Program-made: the position numbers and the translations under genes
Part shown: positions 8,462-16,184 of the stretch, piece by piece
Layout of the letters: every line of letters starts with the position of its first letter
Position numbering within the stretch: position 1 is the first letter of the stretch
Assembly (NCBI GenBank): GCA_937123825.1
Contig: CAKZKQ010000571.1
Location: 1-37,398, forward strand
Direction: 5' to 3'
Source of the DNA: an uncultured Pseudomonadota bacterium
GTDB lineage: Bacteria > Myxococcota_A > Bradymonadia > Bradymonadales > GCA-2716585
Length of the DNA: 37,398 nucleotides
The notes under the pieces: model-generated
The model's database searches: none
Told to the model about the DNA's origin: nothing
What the model saw: the letters and a program-made list of their open reading frames with translations, nothing else

Positions 8462-10477
8462 ATGCCCACCTGCCCGCATCATCGCCCTCCCCTCTTGTGG
8501 TCCCTGCTGCTGGCCGCGACGCTCGGCGCTGCGCTCTTGAGCGCTTGTGGCCGCACTGATTTGAACTTCGCCCGGCAGGGCGCCTCCCAGCCCAACGACG
8601 CGCCAGACCAGCGCGTGCTCGTCTTTGGAGACCCGGTGCAGGTTTGTGACACCTCGACGCCAGGGCAGGCACAGGGACCCGCTTGCGGGCCAGATGACTG
8701 CGGCCCGTGTGGTGACAACGGCACCTGCCAGGAGGTCGGCGACGATCTCTGGTCGTGTGTTTGCTCCGAAGGCTACGAGCTGCGCGACGGTCAATGCATC
8801 GACATTGATGAGTGCGCGCTGGGCATCGACCAGTGTGACCCCAACGCCCGCTGCATCAACACTCTGGGCGGTTATGAGTGTGCCTGTCTTCCTGGGTTCA
8901 TCGGCGACGGGTTCATCTGCGACATCGATCAACAGGAAGACCTGGACATTTTGGAGATCGACGCTGGCGATGAGCACGTCTGCGCGCTGCGCGAGGACAA
9001 CTCCATCGCTTGTTGGGGGCGAGATCGGCGCGGACAGGCATCTGCGCCCACTGAACAGGACTTTATCGCGGTCACTGCGGGCAATGAGCACTCTTGCGGT
9101 CTGCGCTTGGATGGCACCGTCGCCTGCTGGGGATACGACATCTTTGGTCAGGCCACTGCGCCAGCCGGACGCTTTTTGCAGATCGACTCGGGCGCCACCG
9201 TCAACTGCGGCGTGCGCGAAGACCGCTCTTTGCACTGCTGGGGTTTGGAGTCGAGCATCACCTCTCCCCCTGCGGGCAACAACTACAAAGAAGTGCTCGC
9301 CGGGGCGACCTCGGCGTGTGCGCTGACCCAGGGCAATGATCTGCTTTGTTGGGGGCGCGGGGGCGCGCAGGCCTTTCTCGAAGGGCCCTTCCTCTCGATG
9401 GCCATGTACCAGGACAGCGGCTGCGTCATCGATGCGCAGCGGCGCTTGTACTGCTGGAGTTCTGGCCCCACCCAGGACGGTTTGAACACGCAAACGGTTG
9501 GCTCGGGCTTTCTGACCGTCTCCAGGGGCGGAAATCAAACCTGCGGCCTGCACCAAAGCGGCCAGATCCGCTGCATTGGGCGCGACGACACCAACGTCGC
9601 CGAGCTTGACGACCCGCAGCAAGTCAGCCTGGGCGCGGCGTTTGGCTGCGCCGTCCAGGGCGACTCCACCGTGGCCTGTTGGGGCCGCGACCGCTTTGGA
9701 CAAGCCAGGCCGCCCGGGGGGCGCTTTGTCGCCGCCGACGCCCTCAACGTCCACGCCTGTCAGATCAACACCGGCGGCCAACTGGACTGCTGGGGTGACA
9801 ACGCCTTTGGCCAATTGGCCGCCCCGCAGGGCACCTTCCTGGATGTCTCTGTTGGGGCGTGGCACTCCTGCGCGCTGAGCGTCGACAACACCATCCAATG
9901 CTGGGGCAACCCAGCCTACGGCGCCACCGACATCCCGCCAGGCCAGTACCTGGCGCTGGACGCCGGCGAGGGCTACACGTGTGCGGTCGACTTGCAAAAC
10001 AACCTGTGGTGCCAGGGGCTCAACGATCGTGAGCAGGCCAACGCGCCCGCAGGTGAGTTTGTTGAGATTGATCTGGGCAACAGCCACGCGTGCGCGCTGA
10101 GGACCAACGGCGCGGCGGTGTGTTGGGGCAACGACTATCAGGGTCGAGCCACACCGCCAGGGGGCGCCTTTGAAGAGATCACCGCTGGCGGTGGCCACAC
10201 CTGCGGCCTGCGGCCCAACGGCACGCTCGAATGCTGGGGCACCAACGATCAAGGCCAGCTCCTGCCCCCTGCAGGGCTCTACAAGGCCGTCTCGGCTGGG
10301 GCCAGCCACACCTGCGCGATCCGTGACGACAACACCCTGACATGCTGGGGCCTGAACGATTTGGGGCAAAGCACGGCGCCAGAGGGCGCCTACCGTCAGA
10401 TCAGCGCCGGGGCCGGGTACAACTGCGCGGTGCGGATCGACGGCGTGGTGCGCTGCTGGGGCGGCGCGGCCCGCTGA
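8462..10477 (+). CDS. Secreted lipoprotein with EGF-like module and 14 RCC1/BLIP-II-type repeats
   Basis: A 671-residue predicted lipoprotein. The ATG at 8462 starts a lipoprotein signal with lipobox LSAC (Cys29); AGGA is 10 bases upstream. A Cys-rich segment follows, with a calcium-binding EGF-like signature DIDECALGIDQCDPNARC and YECACLPGF. From about 8950 to the end there are 14 repeats of 35 to 40 residues of the form (F/Y)xxIxAGxxHxCxLRxxxxxxCWGxNxxGQxxxP. These are RCC1-like repeats of the short BLIP-II type, which fold as a seven-bladed beta-propeller, so 14 repeats would fit two propellers. All 14 repeats carry a C-x9-C pair. Such propellers mediate binding, so a surface adhesion or ligand-capture role is an inference. 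It stands alone on its strand, 123 bp after the CMD-like gene. Confidence 0.9.
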   Translation: MPTCPHHRPPLLWSLLLAATLGAALLSACGRTDLNFARQGASQPNDAPDQRVLVFGDPVQVCDTSTPGQAQGPACGPDDCGPCGDNGTCQEVGDDLWSCVCSEGYELRDGQCIDIDECALGIDQCDPNARCINTLGGYECACLPGFIGDGFICDIDQQEDLDILEIDAGDEHVCALREDNSIACWGRDRRGQASAPTEQDFIAVTAGNEHSCGLRLDGTVACWGYDIFGQATAPAGRFLQIDSGATVNCGVREDRSLHCWGLESSITSPPAGNNYKEVLAGATSACALTQGNDLLCWGRGGAQAFLEGPFLSMAMYQDSGCVIDAQRRLYCWSSGPTQDGLNTQTVGSGFLTVSRGGNQTCGLHQSGQIRCIGRDDTNVAELDDPQQVSLGAAFGCAVQGDSTVACWGRDRFGQARPPGGRFVAADALNVHACQINTGGQLDCWGDNAFGQLAAPQGTFLDVSVGAWHSCALSVDNTIQCWGNPAYGATDIPPGQYLALDAGEGYTCAVDLQNNLWCQGLNDREQANAPAGEFVEIDLGNSHACALRTNGAAVCWGNDYQGRATPPGGAFEEITAGGGHTCGLRPNGTLECWGTNDQGQLLPPAGLYKAVSAGASHTCAIRDDNTLTCWGLNDLGQSTAPEGAYRQISAGAGYNCAVRIDGVVRCWGGAAR

Positions 10478-10847
10478 ACCCCAGGCGGCCCTCATGCAAC
10501 CGGGGAGACTGCCATGGGACTTGGCTCACACAAGGCGACGCCGCCCGTCTTGCGTCCTGGCGACAGATCTGATTTGTGTGCCTTGAAGGGGTGACGCCGC
10601 TCACCTTAGGTTCTGTCTGACAATTGGAACCAAGCTTCGGCGAGTACGATGGTGTCGAGGTCGAGGAGGAGAGCACAGGCGAACCGGGGGTTCGTCGAGC
10701 ATCGACGACGACGACATCGGCATCATCGGGCCGTCGGGCGACGGGACAATTGTCAGACAGAACCTAAGCAAGCTCGCCCTTGAACACAGCCGCGACTTGC
10801 ACAATCACACCGCCTCTCCTGCACCGGCCGCAGGCACAGGACACGCC
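10478..10847. other. Intergenic region containing a MITE-like element
   Basis: A 370-bp gap between the RCC1 lipoprotein and the small membrane protein. The first 127 bp show nothing I can name. Bases 10605-10768 are a small element with perfect inverted ends, annotated separately. The last 80 bp lead to the start of the next gene, and the inserted element probably lies within its upstream region. Confidence 0.6.
10605..10768. mobile_element. MITE-like element with perfect 22-bp terminal inverted repeats
   Basis: Bases 10605-10626 are the exact reverse complement of 10747-10768 (22 of 22). The likely element proper begins GGTTCTGTCTGAC at 10609 and ends GTCAGACAGAACC at 10764 (156 bp). It is flanked on both sides by TA (10607-10608 and 10765-10766), as expected for a TA target duplication such as IS630/Tc1-type transposases make; some IS5-group elements do this too. 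The inside, about 110 bp, is GC-rich and too short for a transposase. This makes it a non-autonomous element or the deleted remains of an insertion sequence. The name of the parent family is not certain. Confidence 0.8.
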
Positions 10848-11156
10848 ATGAACATGGAACACCGCCCCACATCCTTCGGGCTCGGCTTTGGACTCAGCGC
10901 CGTCTTGACCATCGCCGCGTCGATCGCCGCAGCCGCCACCACCGCAGGCTGGCCGCTCTCAGACGAACAGTGGGTGGGCACCATGGGCTACGGTGTGGGC
11001 GTGGCGGTCTTGCTGGGCTCCTTTGTGGGCTCCACCTCGTTGGTGATCAAGCCCGACGCCCGGCTGATCTTCATCATCATGGCGTCCATAGCCCTTGGCG
11101 CAGGCTCGGCGGCCACCTTCCTTGTGATATTTGCCGCAGGAAAGCTGGCCACCTGA
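10848..11156 (+). CDS. Small membrane protein of unknown function
   Basis: A 102-residue protein with about three hydrophobic segments (residues 12-32, 43-65 and 74-98), probably in the inner membrane. I do not recognise a family. ATG 10848 is chosen because AGGA (10838-10841) is 6 bases upstream; a longer frame from the TTG at 10797 has no such site. The N-terminus MNMEHRPTSF is soluble, and the helices are rich in Ala/Gly/Ile with few charged residues apart from a KPDAR turn between the last two. It converges on the FG-GAP lipoprotein gene with 20 bp between stop codons. The MITE-like element ends 80 bp upstream and may affect its promoter. Confidence 0.65.
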   Translation: MNMEHRPTSFGLGFGLSAVLTIAASIAAAATTAGWPLSDEQWVGTMGYGVGVAVLLGSFVGSTSLVIKPDARLIFIIMASIALGAGSAATFLVIFAAGKLAT

Positions 11157-11176
11157 ACGCTGACCGCCTCGGCGGC

Positions 11177-12652
11177 TCACTCCTGACCGTAAAAGACATA
11201 CGCGCGGCCCGCGTCCTGCCCCACATCGCGGCCAAACCACTCCTGGGCCGGAGCGCCAATGAGCACATCGGCCAGGCCATCGCCGTTGAGATCGGGCGCA
11301 ATGTCCACGCTGAAACCGGCCAGGAGCCCCTGGGCGGTCCCATCAAAGGTCCCTTGAGCGCTGCTGTAAGCCAACTGCGCGCTGGGGTTGGGCATCCCGT
11401 AAAAGAGGTACGCCAGGCTCTGGTCCTGAGTGCCGATGACCAGATCATCGCGCCCATCGCCGTTGATGTCTCCGCCGATGCTCACAGCGTGACCAAACCC
11501 GGTGTTTTTGGCCGCACCGCTGATGGTCGAGTCCGCTTTGTCGGTCACATTGTGCTCACCCACCAACGCATCGCCGTTTTTGCCGCCCAGCAGTACATAG
11601 ACCTTCGGCAACGGGTTCTCAACGCACGTCTCAAGGGGGTTGTTGTCATGGACCCTGTGACAGGTATAGGCCGAAGCCCCCATGGCCAAATCATCCACGC
11701 CGTCACCGTTGAGATCGCCCCCCGCGTCCAGGGCATACCCCAAGCTGCTGCCTCTGGTGCCCACCAGCACCGCCTTGTTGCCAAGCTCCTCCGAAGAGAA
11801 CTCACCGGCAGGCACATCGTAAAAGACGTGCACGCGGCCATAACCACCAACACCCAAGGGATCGAGCCGCTCACGGAAACCGCCCACCACAAGGTCATCG
11901 CGGCCGTCACCGTTGAGATCCCCCACCGACAACGAGCACCCAAAGAGCCCCTCGGAGTCACGGCCTTTGAGGACTGTGTCCGCCGCGTTGCCAAGGTTGT
12001 GCACGCCAGAGGCGATCGGGCCGTGGACCACGTAGACGGTCCCTTCGCGCCGACAAGCCCCGATGATCAAATCATCGTGGCCGTCGTCGTTGAGATCCCC
12101 GACCTCCACGCTCCAGCCCGCATAGTGGCCTTCGTTGTTGATCGTCTCCCCCCGAAACTGGGCGTACGCGTTTTGAGGACCAATGATGGTCTCACCAAAG
12201 ATCGGCGCCTCTTTGGGCGGCGCAACTTGCAGCAGATACACCGCGCCTTTGCTGCCCAACTCGGCTGGCGCCCCCACCACAAGCTCCCTGCCCTGCCCGC
12301 TCAAAAAACCAGACGCCACGCTCCAACCCGCTTCGCTGTTGTCAGGCCCCTCAAAGACCAACCGGGGCGGCGTGTCGTCCCCAAAAGGCTCGGGGGTCTG
12401 AGGCCCAAAGTGGATATAGGTCTTGTCATGTCCGGGGTTGGGCGCCGTGACCACAAAGTCGCTGTGCCCATCGGCGTTCAAGTCGCCGACGCTGCGCACG
12501 ATGAACCCAAAACGCTCGGCAGCCGCGCCGCCTGCGCGCTCTTCATCGGCGTCCGCCATCAAAATCACACCAGAAAGGCAGCCCACCAGCACCAACGCCA
12601 GCGATACACCGCCCACACCCTTTGCACACTTCCGAATGTCCTTGGCCATCAT
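11177..12652 (-). CDS. FG-GAP (integrin-alpha type) beta-propeller lipoprotein
   Basis: A 491-residue predicted lipoprotein with lipobox LVGC (Cys25). The mature part is seven FG-GAP repeats, each with a calcium loop followed by a hydrophobic strand: SVGDLNADGHSDFVV, a degenerate second repeat (GFLSGQGRELVVGAP), EVGDLNDDGHDDLIIG, SVGDLNGDGRDDLVVG, GGDLNGDGVDDLAMG, GGDINGDGRDDLVIG and APDLNGDGLADVLIGAP. Seven repeats fit one closed seven-bladed propeller as in integrin alpha heads; six blades keep the Dx(N)xDGxxD calcium site and one has lost it. A role in calcium-stabilised surface binding is inferred. GGAGAAGG directly precedes two adjacent ATG codons, either of which may be used. It lies downstream of the GH31 gene on the same strand but is separated from it by a terminator-like hairpin. 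Confidence 0.9.
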   Translation of the reverse strand: MMAKDIRKCAKGVGGVSLALVLVGCLSGVILMADADEERAGGAAAERFGFIVRSVGDLNADGHSDFVVTAPNPGHDKTYIHFGPQTPEPFGDDTPPRLVFEGPDNSEAGWSVASGFLSGQGRELVVGAPAELGSKGAVYLLQVAPPKEAPIFGETIIGPQNAYAQFRGETINNEGHYAGWSVEVGDLNDDGHDDLIIGACRREGTVYVVHGPIASGVHNLGNAADTVLKGRDSEGLFGCSLSVGDLNGDGRDDLVVGGFRERLDPLGVGGYGRVHVFYDVPAGEFSSEELGNKAVLVGTRGSSLGYALDAGGDLNGDGVDDLAMGASAYTCHRVHDNNPLETCVENPLPKVYVLLGGKNGDALVGEHNVTDKADSTISGAAKNTGFGHAVSIGGDINGDGRDDLVIGTQDQSLAYLFYGMPNPSAQLAYSSAQGTFDGTAQGLLAGFSVDIAPDLNGDGLADVLIGAPAQEWFGRDVGQDAGRAYVFYGQE

Positions 12653-12817
12653 CCTTCTCCATCTCCTGGGGTATCAAAGGGGTCGCGGCGCACAGAGCGG
12701 TGCCCTGAGTTATGGCAACCACAACCCTACTCTCATCGCCATCATGGGTGGCTTGTCCTGCTTGAGGAGGAGCGCTGAAAAATGTGACAGGTGGGGACGG
12801 ATTTTTTGTAAAAACGC

Positions 12818-12863
12818 GCCCAAAAACCAAATGAAGCCCGTCAAACAGGGGTTGCGGGCTTCA
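12818..12863 (-). terminator. Rho-independent terminator of the GH31 gene
   Basis: Bases 12832-12840 (TGAAGCCCG) and 12855-12863 (CGGGCTTCA) form a perfect 9-bp stem with a 14-base loop. Read on the minus strand, the hairpin begins 27 bp after the GH31 stop and is followed by TTTGGTTTTTG (12831-12821), a U-rich tail. It would separate the GH31/TMEM220 transcript from the FG-GAP gene. Confidence 0.7.
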
Positions 12864-12890
12864 AAGAGGCCATTCGCTCAAAGCAGAGCG

Positions 12891-15620
12891 TCACTCAGCG
12901 GCGATCCGCACCACAGCAGGACCCGAGAGCACCACGCGCAGGCTGGACGTGTCGGGCAACAAACGCCAACAGTCGGTGCAGGCCTCATCCTCGCTTTGGG
13001 TCAACACAAGCGGCTGACCGTCGCGCTCGGCGGTGACCTGGGGGCCCTGACCAAAGGCGGCGCCACCCAACATGACGTCCATCGAGAGCGTCGGGGAAGG
13101 CTGCGCCATGCGCGGATCGACTTCGGGATCGACCTGCTCCTGGGTCAAGGTCACCTCAAAGGCCCCCTCGGAGGGATTGGTGGCGATGGCCACCCCGTTG
13201 TAGAGCGTCATCTGACCGCCCTCGGCGCCGGGCACCAGCAAGAAGCGGATGTCGGGCTTGTCCTCAAGCGAGATGACCTCGTCGTTGGGCGCGGGCATGA
13301 GCGTGTCGATCTCGTGGGCGTAGGTGGGGATGATGGCCCCAGCACGCACAAAGATGGGGATGTGGTCGATGGGGGTGTCCTGGGTGAGCGTCTGGCTGCC
13401 TTCGCTGGCCTGCCCCGTCCAGAAGTCCACCCACTGACCCGGCGGCAGGTAGAACTCGCGGTCCTCGGCGCCCTCGATGTAAACCGGGGCAATGAAGATG
13501 TCGGGACCAAAGAGGAAGTCGTCTTCGTGCTGGCGTCCCTCGGCGTCGTCCGGGTAGGCCAACCAGAGGCTGCGCACCAACGGACGGCCGGTGCGCTCGG
13601 CGATCAAGAGGTGATGGAAGATGTAGGGGATGAGGCGCATGCGCAGCTTCATGTACTTGCGCGTGATCTCGATCGCCTCGGCCGAATAAACGCTGTCGGA
13701 GGTCCAGGGCATGTGCGAACCGCCCCCACCGCCGATCTGCATGATGGCGTTGAAGACCCCAAAGGCCATCCAGCGCATCAAGTGCTCCTCGACCGGCTGA
13801 CCGTTGCGAAAACCGCCAATGTCCGACGCAAAGCAGGGATAGCCGCTCATCCCCAACGACTGGTTGGCCACCATCGCCGACGGCATGCCCCCCACGTTCC
13901 AGCGCTCCTGGAAGTCCGACGGACCACGGGTGTGGGGCGTCAGATCGTTGTCCAGGTCCCCCGGCCAGATGCACGTGTTGAACACCTGATCCCCCGGGCT
14001 CCCCGAGCGGTTGACGTGAAAAGACGGCTCGCCCAACCCCCGATCAAAGCCCTCCTTGATGGCCTTGTGATACAGGGCCGAGTACTGTGAGCGCATCGTC
14101 AAGAGCGTCTGACCGTCGTGGAACTCCGCGTTCAAGCGGATGCTGGCGATGTTGGGCTGCAACCCCTCGTCCCAGTCCATCTTGGTGCCGATGGCCCCCA
14201 AATCAGTCACGCGGCGGATGTGTTCGTGCACCGCCTCAACCGCCTCGGGGTTGGAAAAATCGATGTAGGCGCCGTTGCCGCCGCCCCAGGGGTGCAAAAG
14301 GGTCCGCCCCCCCGTGGTCACCACCCACTCGTTGTCCACAAAGAGATCAAAGAGGTTCTCCGAGTCATCGACCCCGGTGATGTCGTCGGTCTGACCGTTG
14401 GGGTTGACGTGCGGGCTGTGATGCAAGAGCACCCGGTAGCCAATGTCGTGCAACTCTTCAAAGAGCAACTCCGGCTCCGGGAAACGCACCGTGTCAAAGC
14501 GCCAGTTGTGGTAGAAGCTCGACCACGGGCGATCGATCCACATCACCGTCGAAGGCATGTCCAACTGACGGCTCAAAACGGCGTCCTCAAGGACCTCATC
14601 GGCGTCGGCGGTGACGTTGCGCCACCACTGCGGCGCCAGCGACCAGAACGGCACGTGGGCGGGCTTGCCGGTAATGTCTGTGTAGCGCTCGACGATGTCC
14701 ATCGGATCGTCTTTGACCATAAAGAGGTAGGTCACATTGCGCGACAAGCTGGTGACCCGCGCGGCGTCCTCCACCGTCGCCCCCAGATCCATCGCCAACG
14801 GCTGGAGATCATCGACAAAGAGCCCGTAACGCTCGGTCGAGAGCATCAACGGCACCGGCACATGGACCTCATTGGTGGCCGACTCCGAGAACTGCTCGGC
14901 CTGCGTCACCAGATGCCGAATCAAACCGCGCCCATCAAGCTGGTCGAACATCTCCCCAAAACCGTAATAACCCTCGCCGGGCCGCGCCTCCAGGTTGAAG
15001 CTGTTGTAGACGAGCGCCGGATCGTCATCCAAAACCACCCTCAGCGCCACTGCGTGCTCGGTCGGCTCAAGGATCACCTGCACATCAGGGCCCCGCGCCT
15101 CGTCCTCGTCCACCGAGGTGACCGTGAACACAAAACGATCGCCGTCCTGGGTCCCCTCTTTGAGGCGATCGACGCGGAACCACCGCAGCGGCTCACGCTG
15201 ATTGGCGGCGTCGGCCGGGATGTAATAAACCGTGTCGCGGTACTCCTCGGCGCGCGCAAAGGCGATGCCCGCAAAGGGAAGCTCGCCGCTGACCCGCGCC
15301 GAAGCGCGCACCTGGCCGTCTTGATCCTCAACCGTCAACCGGAAGGGCTCAAACGAAACCCTGACTGTGGCCCCATCGACCGTCACGACACCTTCTGTCA
15401 CCTCGGGATCAAAATCCTCTTCGACATCGGGCTCGTCTTCATTGGCGTCTTCTTCTTCGGCGTCGGACTCGTCTTCGGGATCCACGTCCATCTGGATCAC
15501 GTCGGGCTCGTCGTTTTGCTGCGTGTTGGACTTCTTCTTGTCCCCACCGCACGCCGCCGCGCCACAAACCAACGCCGCCATCAGACACAAAAGCCCAATG
15601 CGCGATCTGTACTCGTTCAT
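12891..15620 (-). CDS. Glycoside hydrolase family 31 (alpha-glycosidase) lipoprotein
   Basis: A 909-residue retaining alpha-glycosidase predicted to sit on the outer surface or in the periplasm as a lipoprotein (signal ending AAAC, Cys24). An acidic Asp/Glu-rich tether spans about 37-73, followed by the N-terminal beta-sandwich (80-310), the (beta/alpha)8 barrel (320-690) and C-terminal beta domains. The barrel carries the GH31 nucleophile motif KMDWDEG (Asp482 by alignment to KxDWxE), the acid/base motif WPGDLDND (Asp555), and GMSGYPCFASDIGGF (586-604) just after it. Members act on alpha-glucosides, alpha-xylosides or sulfoquinovosides; I cannot choose from the sequence. Its ATG overlaps the stop of the upstream TMEM220-like gene by 4 bases (ATGA), so the two are translationally coupled. 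A hairpin terminator follows. Activity is likely since the catalytic residues are present. Confidence 0.93.
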   Translation of the reverse strand: MNEYRSRIGLLCLMAALVCGAAACGGDKKKSNTQQNDEPDVIQMDVDPEDESDAEEEDANEDEPDVEEDFDPEVTEGVVTVDGATVRVSFEPFRLTVEDQDGQVRASARVSGELPFAGIAFARAEEYRDTVYYIPADAANQREPLRWFRVDRLKEGTQDGDRFVFTVTSVDEDEARGPDVQVILEPTEHAVALRVVLDDDPALVYNSFNLEARPGEGYYGFGEMFDQLDGRGLIRHLVTQAEQFSESATNEVHVPVPLMLSTERYGLFVDDLQPLAMDLGATVEDAARVTSLSRNVTYLFMVKDDPMDIVERYTDITGKPAHVPFWSLAPQWWRNVTADADEVLEDAVLSRQLDMPSTVMWIDRPWSSFYHNWRFDTVRFPEPELLFEELHDIGYRVLLHHSPHVNPNGQTDDITGVDDSENLFDLFVDNEWVVTTGGRTLLHPWGGGNGAYIDFSNPEAVEAVHEHIRRVTDLGAIGTKMDWDEGLQPNIASIRLNAEFHDGQTLLTMRSQYSALYHKAIKEGFDRGLGEPSFHVNRSGSPGDQVFNTCIWPGDLDNDLTPHTRGPSDFQERWNVGGMPSAMVANQSLGMSGYPCFASDIGGFRNGQPVEEHLMRWMAFGVFNAIMQIGGGGGSHMPWTSDSVYSAEAIEITRKYMKLRMRLIPYIFHHLLIAERTGRPLVRSLWLAYPDDAEGRQHEDDFLFGPDIFIAPVYIEGAEDREFYLPPGQWVDFWTGQASEGSQTLTQDTPIDHIPIFVRAGAIIPTYAHEIDTLMPAPNDEVISLEDKPDIRFLLVPGAEGGQMTLYNGVAIATNPSEGAFEVTLTQEQVDPEVDPRMAQPSPTLSMDVMLGGAAFGQGPQVTAERDGQPLVLTQSEDEACTDCWRLLPDTSSLRVVLSGPAVVRIAAE

Positions 15621-16012
15621 GCTTCGCCCCCTTTAGACCCTTTGCGCCGGGCCACGGCTCGCGCCCAAACCACGCTGATGGCCGCCCACGCCCCAATCAG
15701 GGCCAGCCCCATCATCTCGCGGCCTTCTTCATCAAAAATGGGTTGTTGCCCCAAAACACGGCTGGCCAACCACGCGCTCCATACCAGCGACACCGCAGCC
15801 AGTGCCGCCTGAAACTCCCAACGGATCTTTTCGAGCGCAGCCAGCACACACACCACCGCCGCCCCCAGATAAATCAGAATCCAGGCAAGCGGGTCGGGAT
15901 CATTGTGTTGAACGGCGGCCGCCATCACAAAGAGCACCGCCATCACGGACTGGGCAGCAATGTGGCCCCACCTGCGTCTGGGCGCGTCCTGTGAACTGGT
16001 TGTCATGTCCAT
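15617..16012 (-). CDS. TMEM220-like four-helix membrane protein
   Basis: A 131-residue inner-membrane protein with four hydrophobic helices. The loop after helix 1 reads QHNDPDPLAWILIYLGAA, the hallmark NDPDP-W-x-IY motif of the TMEM220 family, whose function in bacteria is unknown. The ATG at 16012 has AGGA 4 bases upstream; the next ATG at 16006, two codons later, has the same site at 10 bases and is equally possible. The open frame runs 58 codons further upstream, but that part is not conserved in character and has no ribosome-binding site. The stop overlaps the GH31 start (ATGA at 15620-15617), so it is the first gene of a two-gene operon with the glycosidase. It is divergent from the M20 peptidase gene with about 170 bp between. 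Confidence 0.85.
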   Translation of the reverse strand: MDMTTSSQDAPRRRWGHIAAQSVMAVLFVMAAAVQHNDPDPLAWILIYLGAAVVCVLAALEKIRWEFQAALAAVSLVWSAWLASRVLGQQPIFDEEGREMMGLALIGAWAAISVVWARAVARRKGSKGGEA

Positions 16013-16117
16013 GCCATCCTGAAACGGTGTTGATGCCACTGCAGGCGTCCCCCGGCGCCCCTTGCGCGCGACAGCCTGCCAGAGCCGCCCCAAGGCTTCA
16101 AGCAAGCCACATTGGAA

Positions 16118-16147
16118 TTGACGCAAACGGGCGCCACGCCCTAGGGT
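16118..16147 (+). promoter_or_regulatory. Putative promoter of the M20 peptidase gene
   Basis: TTGACG at 16118-16123 matches the -35 consensus in five of six positions. An 18-base spacer is followed by TAGGGT (16142-16147), a weak -10 box. It lies about 40 bases before the ATG at 16185, in the space between two divergent genes. Supported by position and the -35 box only. Confidence 0.35.
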
Positions 16148-16184
16148 GTCCTGGTTCAACCAACAAGCGGGATGATGGACACCC

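Noticed and set aside
8324..10495. A 723-codon open frame antisense to the RCC1 lipoprotein
   Set aside because: It mirrors the codon bias and repeat period of the sense gene, has no ribosome-binding site and resembles no family. Similar long antisense frames over the RND, GH31 and kinase genes are explained the same way.
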